Counted from the stretch's first letter, positions 1 through 7,199 are shown. The stretch: 9,061 bases of DNA from CAYUWG01 sp964448285 (GCA_964448285.1 CAYUWG010000113.1:1-9061), one strand, 5' to 3'. A program made the numbers and translations. Notes: a model not told the origin generated them from the letters alone.

Positions 1-428
1 AATATCAAGCTATGTGGATTAAAGCGTTTCCCAATGAAATTGGTGTTAAGTGCTTCGATACGAACAAGGATGGCAGACAGGAACTGATCATAAGCCAGCA
101 GCGATTCGAAGCCCTTGCGAGTTTTACGGAAATATATTCTTTCTCAACACCTTTGGAAGTTGGAGAAATTCGTTCCGAGTTCAGTGTGAATGTTTTTCCA
201 AATCCAGCCCATAGTGATGGGATCATTCTTTTGTCTGGCGAACATCCTCAAGATGTCACCATCAGAATATTCGATTCTGTAGGTCGAATAGTAGAAGAAT
301 ATCATCAAAGACGTTTCACAGGTCTTTTGTCACTTTCCATTGGGAAGTTCAATCTGCCTACAGGTATCCATTTCATGCAAGTGGTAACACGATTTCAAAC
401 CATCATGAAGAAAATTGTCATTCTTTAA
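1..428 (+). CDS. C-terminal part of a secreted protein with FG-GAP-like loop and T9SS sorting domain (5' end off window)
   Basis: The frame is open to the left edge (first full codon at base 3), so the ATG at 12 is probably internal and the real start lies outside; 141 residues are visible. Numbered from that ATG, residues 15-26 read FDTNKDGRQELI. This is a calcium-loop pattern (D16, N18, D20, E24) as found in FG-GAP/VCBS propeller repeats, which suggests the missing part is a beta-propeller. Residues about 58-138 form a T9SS type A sorting domain: VFPNP at 61-65, then an IRIFDSVGRIV strand, an LPTGIHFMQV strand and a basic IMKKIVIL end. Such domains direct export across the outer membrane by the PorU-dependent type IX system and are normally removed or anchored there. 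The gene is A/T-richer than the rest of the window and lies 33 bp before the next T9SS cargo gene, so the two may be co-transcribed. The function of the mature protein cannot be told from this fragment. Confidence 0.85.
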   Translation, partial: YQAMWIKAFPNEIGVKCFDTNKDGRQELIISQQRFEALASFTEIYSFSTPLEVGEIRSEFSVNVFPNPAHSDGIILLSGEHPQDVTIRIFDSVGRIVEEYHQRRFTGLLSLSIGKFNLPTGIHFMQVVTRFQTIMKKIVIL

Positions 429-451
429 CGCCGAAAATCACATAACACAAT

Positions 452-456
452 GGAGG
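452..456 (+). promoter_or_regulatory. Ribosome binding site (GGAGG) that decides the start of the next gene
   Basis: A perfect GGAGG core ends 5 bases before the ATG at 462. An in-frame ATG at 450 overlaps this site and has no Shine-Dalgarno sequence of its own, so 462 is the better start. Translation from 462 also puts the signal peptide directly at the N terminus (MFIRTIILL). Confidence 0.75.
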
Positions 457-461
457 TAGTC

Positions 462-3400
462 ATGTTCATTCGTACCATCATACTTCTATCCTTCGCTGGA
501 TTTGTAAGTGTCGCGCAAACACCAGTTCCCACGAACTTCACATTTCCCGTTCCTGTGACGTTTACAGCAGGACTTCATAATTTCGACATGGTGGCTAACG
601 AACTCGGAATGAACATCGTGTATCCATCAGGATCGGGCATACGCTACGCGCTGGTAGGTGTTAACGGAAGACTGATCAGCGATATGGAGGTTGTGCCGAA
701 TGTTTCGGGTAATATCAGACCATCGATCTCCTCACACGTTCGTAACGGAATCGAGGAATTACACATCGCATACAGAAGCTCAGATACCATTTACATTCGC
801 AGGAGTACGGACGGCGGATTATCCTGGACTACTCCTCAGAACAACTTTCGTCTGGCTCAAACGTCCGCTTCAACCAACCGCCTTCAAATGGCGGCAGATG
901 GAGATTACGTCCACGTAACATGGGATACCGGGACGGACGAGGAAGTCCTCTATGCGCGGTATAATCTTCTACAAGCCAATTGGGACGAATTCATGAACCT
1001 CACCGATGAAGCAACTCAAATAGCGAATGGAGATACCATCATCGTGTATCACGGCTCATTGCCTGACATCACTATCTCAGAGAAGAATGGTACAAAACGC
1101 GTTCACGTGGTGTTTATCAACGAGCGAAAAATCGTGAACCCTCGTTTGACGACGGATTCAACTTGCACAATGTGGGAAGGAGACAGCCTACTCTTTCAAC
1201 AAACGGTCGAAAGATCTGCAATAATCACTTCCGGAAACCTTGATTGGCAACCGAGCGACATCATGATCTTTTACGATGAGAATCCATGCCCGATAACTGG
1301 CGCTAATCGCCACGGTTCTGCAATCGCAACATACCCTGCTATTGCAGCAACTGATTCTTTGTGGGTCGTACAGTCATCAAAGAATCATAATTGGATAGCT
1401 CAATCACAACTTCAGTGGGTGTTGTACCATAATAGTTCAGCAAAACCTGCTGACTACTCGGACCCACCTCACCAAAATGGGAAAACGAATTGGTCCGGAT
1501 ATTACACTTTTCATCATTCTTGTTTCTACAATAAGCGTGATAAGGTCTTTCAATGGGTCAGAAGATTTCCGGATGGCAACATTCATGTAACCAGAGTCAA
1601 TGAAACTGGTGCAACGACAACAGGATATACACTTGAGACAGGTTCCTTTCCACGTGGAGCAGCGAATTTGGTAAACGGTGCGTTGATATTGTGGAATGAT
1701 TCCCTCTGGAAAGGGTTCAGACAAACGTGGGATATAGAAGAGTCATTTACCTTACAGACGAATGTAACTGGAAAGTCAAGGGTCAAGCAAGGATACCAAC
1801 TCTCACTCGCTTCCTCCGTCACCGCCACGGTCTTCGACACACTCATACTCGCAGACTCTTCCCAACTCACTCTTCAACCGAACTCGAAGATCATCATCAA
1901 GGACAAAGGAATGGTGTATGTGGCATCTGGAGCGACGCTTAACCTCAACAATGCCTCTATCGAAATGGAATCGGATTCAGCGTTCCTCATACTTCCTGAT
2001 GCGAATGCGTTGCGAGGCGTCGGTTCGATCAGTGGGGGTCGCATCATCTTGAGAAACGGCCTCACGGTGCATCAGGGTGATACGCTCACGTTCTCCGGCG
2101 GGACACGCTTCGCATGTGATGGGCAATCCGTTCCTTCACGGATAAACGTCAAGGGAAGATTGTTGTTCACCGGTGGATATACACAATTCATTTTCGATAA
2201 TTGTATCGACTCTATCTTCGCCGATTCCGGTCGCATCACGGTATCGGAAAGCGTTTATCTCGTGCATCTCCCTGACGTCGTCATCTGGCCGAACGCATCG
2301 TTGGAGGCCTATGGAGCGCTCAACGACTCGTGCTTCTTCCAATTCCGTGGTCTCGCCAACTGCGACGTGTATGGAAAGATCATCGCTGAGTTTTCGGTGT
2401 TCGAACATTCGCCTATCGACACGATCTCTTACTGGAAGGGATTACTTGTCGCGTATGCTTCGGGGCTGGTTCAACTAACAAGCTGTTATCTACGAGATAT
2501 CTACATCGTGCCCGGTGGAGGCGGTTCAGCATTGCATCTGTACCAAGCATCCAACGAGAACAACAAAGTCAGCAAGACGGTATTTCAGCGATATGCTGCC
2601 CCAAATCAGCCAAAGGAAGGCGACGGCATCCTGCTCCAACCGGGCGGTAGCACTTCGAGACTTGCGATTCTTTGTTGCGATGTTTATCCCGATTGGTGGG
2701 TAGGCGTAAGCGCAATAAATAGTGATGTGTATTTGCAGCTTTCGCGCATTCACGACAACAGAATTGGCCTCGCTCTTACTTCGGCTTATTCAACGCTCTT
2801 CGAAAACTGTATAGAGAATCACCTTGACGCCGGGATTCATGCCTATTCAAGCGGAATCTCGTTCGGTGATCCGTACTCCATTCCTGGCAACAATCGCATT
2901 GTCGCCAATGATACAGTACAAGTGAACCTCACATATGGAGCATGGGCAGAAGGTGGTTCGCCAATCGGCTATGGGAGCAACAATATCAGCCACGGTGATG
3001 ACAACAAACGACGGGTCGCCTTTGGGCTGGGCTCGACTGCCCAAATCATGTTCAATTGGTTCGGACAGCCGGACAGTGGAAACACTTTCTCGTTTGCTCG
3101 AAAGCAAGCGTACTTCAGTTACGACCGCACTTTGTTCGTGACGCATGATTCAATACTAACGACTATCGTGCATCCCGAGTGTTCATTCTCTTGCGATGAG
3201 TTACCATCAGGTCCGTTCTTCAAAGCGCCTTCGATTCCGTATGCAACATATCCGGGGCAACTCTATCATTTTGCGCGAAACGGAAATTTCCATGAAGTCT
3301 ATCGCTTCCTAACATCCTACGTGCAAAACGCGCCAAGTGCGCGAGTGTTTGCAGCCTTTGCTGCTCATACCTTGGAACGGATCCATGTCACACGGTTTCC

Positions 3401-4073
3401 TGATAGCGTTTCAGTGAGCTCAGGAAGATTGTTCGGTTTCTTACAAAGCCAGTACAACGCCGCTTCAAATGACCTTAACAAGTCAGGCGTCATGATGGTA
3501 TGGGCGAACGCATTGTTCACGATGGGGAATTTTTCTCAGGCGGAATCGAAAGCGAACCAATTACGCTCACAGTTTTCCACTACACCCTATTCCCATGGTG
3601 CATTACCGTTGTTACAGCTCATCGCAATGGCAAAACGTGATACGGTTCAGATGAACAGTGTTATCAGTGATATGGTCCAGGGTGGTTACAGTGATACTGA
3701 TATACGGAGAGCTTTGGCGATGAAGCGCGGCTATCTCCGAGTCATGCCGTATTCAATGCTTCCAAAGACAAATACCGGTCAGGAAAAATCTCGAAGCACC
3801 ATCGAGAACAACGGCCAGCTTGTTGCACGTGCCTATCCTACTCCGTTCAATCCATCTGCAACCATCGAATATGCACTTCCGGAATCAGTGCATGTCAAGC
3901 TGAGAATCTTCGATCTCCTCGGTCGAGAAGTCGCGCGGCTTGTCGATGGCTGGCAGCAGGAAGGAACGTACGCCGAAGTGTTCGATGCATCGCATCTGCC
4001 TTCGGGTGTCTATGTCTATGTGCTTTCGTCGCCATACTCGCATGTGAGTGGGCGGTTGTTGCTCATGAAATAG
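462..4073 (+). CDS. Large secreted T9SS protein: Asp-box propeller-like region, beta-helix, helical segment, sorting domain
   Basis: The protein has 1203 residues from the ATG at 462 (an in-frame ATG at 450 is disfavoured). Residues 1-19 are a Sec signal peptide (FIRTIILLSFAGFVSVAQ). Residues about 35-430 have the look of a sialidase/BNR propeller, with one clear Asp-box STDGGLSW (115-122; S, D, G, W in place) and strands such as HVTW and VHVVFINE. Residues about 447-887 are rich in short beta strands with N, G and T turns (for example ATLNLNNASIEME, and NNISHGDD near the end), as in right-handed parallel beta-helix proteins. Residues about 927-1093 are alpha-helical and TPR-like (ANALFTMGNFSQAESKANQL). 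Residues about 1120-1203 are a T9SS sorting domain (AYPTPFNPS at 1124, LRIFDLLGREV at 1147, PSGVYVYVL, GRLLLMK end). It is probably a cell-surface or secreted adhesin or carbohydrate-interacting protein. No catalytic residues can be assigned, so no enzyme activity is claimed. It follows another T9SS cargo gene by 33 bp. Confidence 0.88.
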   Translation: MFIRTIILLSFAGFVSVAQTPVPTNFTFPVPVTFTAGLHNFDMVANELGMNIVYPSGSGIRYALVGVNGRLISDMEVVPNVSGNIRPSISSHVRNGIEELHIAYRSSDTIYIRRSTDGGLSWTTPQNNFRLAQTSASTNRLQMAADGDYVHVTWDTGTDEEVLYARYNLLQANWDEFMNLTDEATQIANGDTIIVYHGSLPDITISEKNGTKRVHVVFINERKIVNPRLTTDSTCTMWEGDSLLFQQTVERSAIITSGNLDWQPSDIMIFYDENPCPITGANRHGSAIATYPAIAATDSLWVVQSSKNHNWIAQSQLQWVLYHNSSAKPADYSDPPHQNGKTNWSGYYTFHHSCFYNKRDKVFQWVRRFPDGNIHVTRVNETGATTTGYTLETGSFPRGAANLVNGALILWNDSLWKGFRQTWDIEESFTLQTNVTGKSRVKQGYQLSLASSVTATVFDTLILADSSQLTLQPNSKIIIKDKGMVYVASGATLNLNNASIEMESDSAFLILPDANALRGVGSISGGRIILRNGLTVHQGDTLTFSGGTRFACDGQSVPSRINVKGRLLFTGGYTQFIFDNCIDSIFADSGRITVSESVYLVHLPDVVIWPNASLEAYGALNDSCFFQFRGLANCDVYGKIIAEFSVFEHSPIDTISYWKGLLVAYASGLVQLTSCYLRDIYIVPGGGGSALHLYQASNENNKVSKTVFQRYAAPNQPKEGDGILLQPGGSTSRLAILCCDVYPDWWVGVSAINSDVYLQLSRIHDNRIGLALTSAYSTLFENCIENHLDAGIHAYSSGISFGDPYSIPGNNRIVANDTVQVNLTYGAWAEGGSPIGYGSNNISHGDDNKRRVAFGLGSTAQIMFNWFGQPDSGNTFSFARKQAYFSYDRTLFVTHDSILTTIVHPECSFSCDELPSGPFFKAPSIPYATYPGQLYHFARNGNFHEVYRFLTSYVQNAPSARVFAAFAAHTLERIHVTRFPDSVSVSSGRLFGFLQSQYNAASNDLNKSGVMMVWANALFTMGNFSQAESKANQLRSQFSTTPYSHGALPLLQLIAMAKRDTVQMNSVISDMVQGGYSDTDIRRALAMKRGYLRVMPYSMLPKTNTGQEKSRSTIENNGQLVARAYPTPFNPSATIEYALPESVHVKLRIFDLLGREVARLVDGWQQEGTYAEVFDASHLPSGVYVYVLSSPYSHVSGRLLLMK

Positions 4074-4081
4074 AACAACCG

Positions 4082-4109
4082 GTCTTTGCTGAAATGGCTT
4101 CAGCAAGAC
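4082..4109 (+). terminator. Hairpin after the T9SS protein gene, possible terminator
   Basis: The arms at 4082-4093 and 4099-4109 pair over 11 base pairs, with one bulged T (4087) and a 5-base loop (ATGGC). The hairpin starts 8 bases after the stop codon. No T-run follows directly; the nearest T-rich stretch is about 15-20 bases further on. It could act as a weak terminator or as a 3'-end stabiliser separating the two T9SS genes from the hydrolase gene. Confidence 0.4.
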
Positions 4110-4167
4110 TCTTCACGAAGCTTTCCGTTTTCTCATGAAAAAAAACTTTCCGTAGGTTTTGAACGTG

Positions 4168-5490
4168 ATGAAAACGAAATCGACCTACCGGATGCTGTTG
4201 TGTTTCATCGTTGCAGCGCCCTTTGCCCAAACGACCCTGCTCGCACAAACCGAACGGGAGGAGAGCACGGCGAACGCATTCGTAACCGCTCTTTCGCAGC
4301 GAAATTACGAAGCGCTCGTCTCGCTCGAAGCGCCTGCGCTCTTAGAAAAAGTTAGCGCGGACCACTGGAAGACGCTCTGGAACCAGTTGGAAACGAACAT
4401 GGGCGCATTTCAGAGGCACGCGTATCGCGAGAAGGGCAGGACCGGCGATCACCCGTACGTGATTCGCCGTGCATACTTCGAGCGTGACTCCATCGACTTC
4501 CGCATCGTGTTCGATTCGCTGGGATTCGTCGCAGGCTTCTGGTTGAATGAAATCACACCCTCGTATGCATTCAAAGCTCCGCCGTATGCACGCGCTCTCT
4601 CGTTTCGCGAGGAGATGGTGACGATCGGAGACACGATTCGCCTGTCCGCTAAGCTCGCGATCCCGGAAGGACGCGGACCGTTTGCCGCGGCGATACTCGT
4701 CCACGGTTCCGGCCCGCACGACATGGATGAGACGATTTACGGCAACAAGCCTTTTCGCGATATCGCGTGGGGACTCGCGTCGCGGGGTGTGATGGTGTTG
4801 CGCTACGACAAACGCAGCAAAGCGCATCCCGAGAAGATGAATCCATTCACGACGACGGTGAAGGAAGAAGTGATCGAAGATGTTCTCAATGCGGTAAAGT
4901 TTCTTCGCACGCGCTCGGATCTTGACACGAACCGTCTCTCCATCATCGGGCACAGCCTCGGCGCTATGCTCGCACCGGAAATCGCAACACTCGAACCGTC
5001 GGTGAAAGGCGTCGCCCTTCTCGGCGCACCGGTACGGCATCTCGAGGAGCTCGCCCTCGAACAGATGGAATACATCGCGTCCCTCATGCCGATGACCGGC
5101 GCAGACAGCCTTGCCCTTCAGAAGCAGCGCGAACGGGCGGAGAAGATCGCGAAGAGGGAGTTTCCGCCGCGAAGCCTGTTCATCGGAGCGCCGGCATTGT
5201 ACTACTACGACCTGCATGACCGCATGCTTGTCGAGAAAACCCGCGCGCTGAACATCCCTGTGTTCATCCTTCAAGGCGGCAAGGACTATCAGGTACCTAT
5301 GCGCGAGTTTGACCGGTGGCAATCACTGATGCAGGGAAATGAGAATGTGCGCTTTCACCTCTGTGAAACCTGCCACCATCTCTTCATCACGACCGACGAA
5401 ACTCCTCAGCCGTCCAACTATCGCGTGGAAGGACACGTGGACGAAACGGTAATCCGACACTTAGCCGATTGGTGCAAGCGAAAATGGTAA
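4168..5490 (+). CDS. Exported alpha/beta hydrolase with N-terminal DUF3887-like domain
   Basis: The protein has 440 residues from the ATG at 4168. A TTG at 4159 and a GTG at 4165 are in frame, but the ATG is better spaced from the weak AGG-type site at 4153-4157. Residues 1-27 are a signal peptide (KTKSTYRMLLCFIVAAPFA, ending LLAQ), which predicts a periplasmic or surface location. Residues about 30-130 resemble DUF3887 (NAFVTALSQRNYEALVSL, then strands ending at FWLNEI), a domain often found before hydrolases. The catalytic domain shows HGSGPHD (179-185, oxyanion region), the nucleophile elbow GHSLG (261-265, Ser263), the acid Asp373 in GGKDYQVP and a His at 403 or 404 in CHHLF, so the Ser-Asp-His triad appears complete. 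The likely reaction is ester or related acyl hydrolysis; the substrate is unknown. The stop codon is 12 bp before rsgA, so the two genes are probably co-transcribed although their roles look unrelated. G+C is higher than in the genes to its left. Confidence 0.85.
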   Translation: MKTKSTYRMLLCFIVAAPFAQTTLLAQTEREESTANAFVTALSQRNYEALVSLEAPALLEKVSADHWKTLWNQLETNMGAFQRHAYREKGRTGDHPYVIRRAYFERDSIDFRIVFDSLGFVAGFWLNEITPSYAFKAPPYARALSFREEMVTIGDTIRLSAKLAIPEGRGPFAAAILVHGSGPHDMDETIYGNKPFRDIAWGLASRGVMVLRYDKRSKAHPEKMNPFTTTVKEEVIEDVLNAVKFLRTRSDLDTNRLSIIGHSLGAMLAPEIATLEPSVKGVALLGAPVRHLEELALEQMEYIASLMPMTGADSLALQKQRERAEKIAKREFPPRSLFIGAPALYYYDLHDRMLVEKTRALNIPVFILQGGKDYQVPMREFDRWQSLMQGNENVRFHLCETCHHLFITTDETPQPSNYRVEGHVDETVIRHLADWCKRKW

Positions 5491-5502
5491 CACTGCTCTC
5501 GC

Positions 5503-6591
5503 ATGCCTGACGAAAAGGACAGAGAGAACCTTCACTCTTCGCGAAGAGTCGAAAAACGTAAAGGTGTTGAGAAGCAATGGAGAAAGGGAACCTCCCGCTG
5601 GCGATTCTCCGGCGACCCGGAAGATGACCGCGGCGATGGGTTGCGCAAGCAGTCGCCGCGTCGCTTCGCCGTTGCACAGCGCGAAAATGAACGCGATGCT
5701 CTCGTAATCCAGACCGGCGGTCCGCTCGTCCTTCTGCAGGACGGCGACGAAGAAATCCGCGCGCGACCGAGAAGAAACACTTCATCGGAAAATCCCGGCT
5801 CCACGCTCGTCGCCATCGGCGATCGCGTCCGATACACTCAGATCGGCGACGGCGATTCACACATCACGCACGTCTATCAACGCTCGACGGAACTGACGCG
5901 GTCTGCCGTACAGAAACAGGGATTCGAGCAAGTGCTGGCGGCAAACGTGGAGCAGATCGTGATCGTCGCCGCCGTCACCGAAGAACTCTTTCGCCCCGGA
6001 CTCATCGACCGCTATCTCATTGCATCGGCGATGGGTGGTATGACGCCGGTGATTTGCTTCAACAAAATCGACCTTCTCGACGACGAAGAAGAGGCATTCG
6101 TGAAAGAGGTCGGCGACGTGTACGAAACCGTAGGATACAGAGTGTTTTACACGAGCTGTGTCACGGGCGAAGGAATCGGTGAGCTTCAGAATCACCTTAA
6201 GGGAGCGATCTCCGTTTTCTCTGGTCACTCAGGCGTCGGGAAAACGAGTCTGTTGAAGAGACTCCTTCCAGCGACTGATGCAAAGGTTCAGGAACTGAGC
6301 GAACAAAGCAGGCGCGGAACGCACGCCACGACCATGAGCACGCTGCACGAACTGGCTGCGGGCGGGTACATCGTTGACACGCCCGGAATTCGTGAATTCG
6401 GTTTGAGCCGATTTGACAGGAACGATCTGCATCGATACTACCCGGAGTTTCTCCCGTTCGCGGATGCATGCAAATTCCCGTCGTGCATCCATGTCCACGA
6501 GCCGGGATGTGCCGTAATCCAAGCGATGGACTCCGGCGCAATCAATCCGATGCGGTATCGGAATTACCTGCAGATACTCAGCAGTGAGTGA
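5503..6591 (+). CDS. rsgA: Ribosome small-subunit-dependent GTPase A (RsgA/YjeQ/EngC)
   Basis: The protein has 362 residues and is a circularly permuted GTPase that acts late in 30S subunit maturation in the cytoplasm. The order of motifs is diagnostic: OB-fold at about 65-125 (with IGDRV at 105-109), G4 NKID (187-190), G5 SCVTGEG (218-224), G1 GHSGVGKTS (241-249), a switch segment RRGTHATT (270-277) with the conserved His274, G3 DTPG (292-295) followed by IREFGL, then a zinc knuckle with Cys323, Cys328, His330 and Cys336 (CKFPSC, HVHEPGC). NVEQIVIVAA and LIDRYLIA also match the family closely. The first 64 residues are a charged tail with 19 Lys/Arg, reminiscent of the basic N-terminal tail of E. 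coli RsgA. No clear Shine-Dalgarno site precedes the ATG, and the hydrolase stop is 12 bp upstream, so translation may be coupled. A TTG at 5641 is an alternative start but would remove much of the tail. The TGA stop lies within the first unit of a tandem repeat array. Confidence 0.96.
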   Translation: MPDEKDRENLHSSRRVEKRKGVEKQWRKGTSRWRFSGDPEDDRGDGLRKQSPRRFAVAQRENERDALVIQTGGPLVLLQDGDEEIRARPRRNTSSENPGSTLVAIGDRVRYTQIGDGDSHITHVYQRSTELTRSAVQKQGFEQVLAANVEQIVIVAAVTEELFRPGLIDRYLIASAMGGMTPVICFNKIDLLDDEEEAFVKEVGDVYETVGYRVFYTSCVTGEGIGELQNHLKGAISVFSGHSGVGKTSLLKRLLPATDAKVQELSEQSRRGTHATTMSTLHELAAGGYIVDTPGIREFGLSRFDRNDLHRYYPEFLPFADACKFPSCIHVHEPGCAVIQAMDSGAINPMRYRNYLQILSSE

Positions 6592-6666
6592 AGAGGTGAA
6601 GAGGTAAAGGGGTGAAGAGGTGAAGAGGTAAAGGGGTGAAGAGGTGAAGAGGTAAAGGGGTGAAGA
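6588..6666 (+). repeat. Octamer tandem repeat array 1 (24-bp triplet units), runs into assembly gap
   Basis: There are nine full octamers and a tenth cut by the N gap: gtgaagag, gtgaagag, gtaaaggg, repeated in this order as a 24-bp higher-order unit. The three full 24-bp units are identical. The array begins at the last base of the final sense codon of rsgA and supplies its TGA stop (6589-6591). On the + strand every 24-bp unit carries a stop in each frame; on the - strand all frames are open, which gives spurious Leu/Phe/Thr/Pro-rich translations. It is not a CRISPR array, since there are no spacers. Confidence 0.95.
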
Positions 6667-6766
6667 NNNNNNNNNNNNNNNNNNNNNNNNNNNNNNNNNN
6701 NNNNNNNNNNNNNNNNNNNNNNNNNNNNNNNNNNNNNNNNNNNNNNNNNNNNNNNNNNNNNNNNNN
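6667..6766. other. Assembly gap (100 N)
   Basis: Exactly 100 N, the usual placeholder for a gap of unknown length. It falls between octamer array 1 and the first copy of the palindromic core, so the true number of octamers or core copies here is unknown. Confidence 0.98.
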
Positions 6767-6809
6767 GGAACCCGACCCATCACTCTCGTTCCCATCGCTC
6801 CGCGTGGGA
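6767..6809 (+). repeat. Palindromic core, copy 1, left piece
   Basis: These 43 bases are identical to 7022-7064 and include most of the TTCCCA...TGGGAA hairpin described for copy 2. The copy is cut on both sides by N gaps. Confidence 0.95.
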
Positions 6810-6909
6810 NNNNNNNNNNNNNNNNNNNNNNNNNNNNNNNNNNNNNNNNNNNNNNNNNNNNNNNNNNNNNNNNNNNNNNNNNNNNNNNNNNNNNNNNNNN
6901 NNNNNNNNN
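6810..6909. other. Assembly gap (100 N) inside copy 1 of the core
   Basis: Exactly 100 N. The bases on both sides match copy 2 at 7064 and 7136, where only 71 bases (7065-7135) separate the same points. If the copies are alike, this gap really represents about 71 bp. Confidence 0.97.
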
Positions 6910-6973
6910 GCCGCGCCTGACACACCGCGCTGAATTGTTATTCCTGTGAAAGCAGGAATTCATGGCTTGGACT
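6910..6973 (+). repeat. Palindromic core, copy 1, right piece
   Basis: These 64 bases are identical to 7136-7199. The identity continues into the octamers as far as 6991. They contain a perfect 7-bp hairpin, ATTCCTG (6940-6946) and CAGGAAT (6953-6959), with loop TGAAAG. Short inverted repeats of ATTCC...GGAAT form are dispersed in many bacterial genomes; the Neisseria dRS3 repeat has a similar shape. Confidence 0.93.
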
Positions 6974-7022
6974 GTGAAGAGGTGAAGAGGTAAAGGGGTG
7001 AAGAGGTGAAGAAGGTAAAGAG
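6974..7022 (+). repeat. Octamer tandem repeat array 2
   Basis: Six units: gtgaagag twice, gtaaaggg, gtgaagag, a 9-base variant gtgaagaag (7006-7014), then gtaaagag. The last G is shared with the start of core copy 2. The single-base insertion breaks the 24-bp register. Confidence 0.93.
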
Positions 7023-7199
7023 GAACCCGACCCATCACTCTCGTTCCCATCGCTCCGCGTGGGAATGAAGTGCTCGACGCTCTGCGTCGCTAAGAGGATT
7101 GTTGGGATTACTGATTTCAGATTACAGATTCACACGCCGCGCCTGACACACCGCGCTGAATTGTTATTCCTGTGAAAGCAGGAATTCATGGCTTGGACT
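7022..7199 (+). repeat. Palindromic core repeat, complete copy 2 (178 bp)
   Basis: This is the only uninterrupted copy. In order it holds: hairpin A (7041-7068, TCGTTCCCA pairing with TGGGAATGA plus CGC/GCG, with one bulged T at 7050); hairpin B (7075-7089, CGACGC-TCT-GCGTCG); two imperfect 14-bp tandem copies starting gatta (7106-7119, 7120-7133); two imperfect 14-bp copies starting cac and containing ccgcgc (7133-7146, 7147-7160); and hairpin C (7166-7185, ATTCCTG-TGAAAG-CAGGAAT). Hairpin A resembles, from memory, a REP-like palindrome seen across many bacterial genomes; this was not checked by search. No open frame of note lies within it. It sits between two converging genes, a common place for REP-like elements. 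Confidence 0.9.

Noticed and set aside
450..461. Upstream in-frame ATG at 450 as the start of the large secreted protein
   Set aside because: It overlaps the GGAGG site that serves the ATG at 462 and has no ribosome binding site of its own.
4135..4155. Tiny open frame ATG-AAA-AAA-AAC-TTT-CCG-TAG as a leader peptide
   Set aside because: It has only six codons, no ribosome binding site, and no regulatory hairpin linked to it.
4153..4161. Bacteroidota-type promoter -7 box (TAnnTTTG) before the hydrolase
   Set aside because: The sequence TAGGTTTTG has one extra T and lies only 6 bases before the ATG. No convincing -33 element is present.
4342..5322. Long - strand open frame (326 codons) opposite the hydrolase
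   Set aside because: It is the mirror of a well-supported coding frame in G+C-rich DNA. Its translation is rich in Arg, His and Cys with no recognisable domain.
5387..5860. - strand open frame over the hydrolase/rsgA junction
   Set aside because: It has an Arg-rich translation and overlaps two confidently identified genes. It is a shadow frame.
6229..7050. - strand open frame through the octamer repeats and N gaps
   Set aside because: It consists of Leu/Phe/Thr/Ser/Pro repeat translation plus unknown bases, and overlaps rsgA. It arises because the repeat has no stop codons on that strand.
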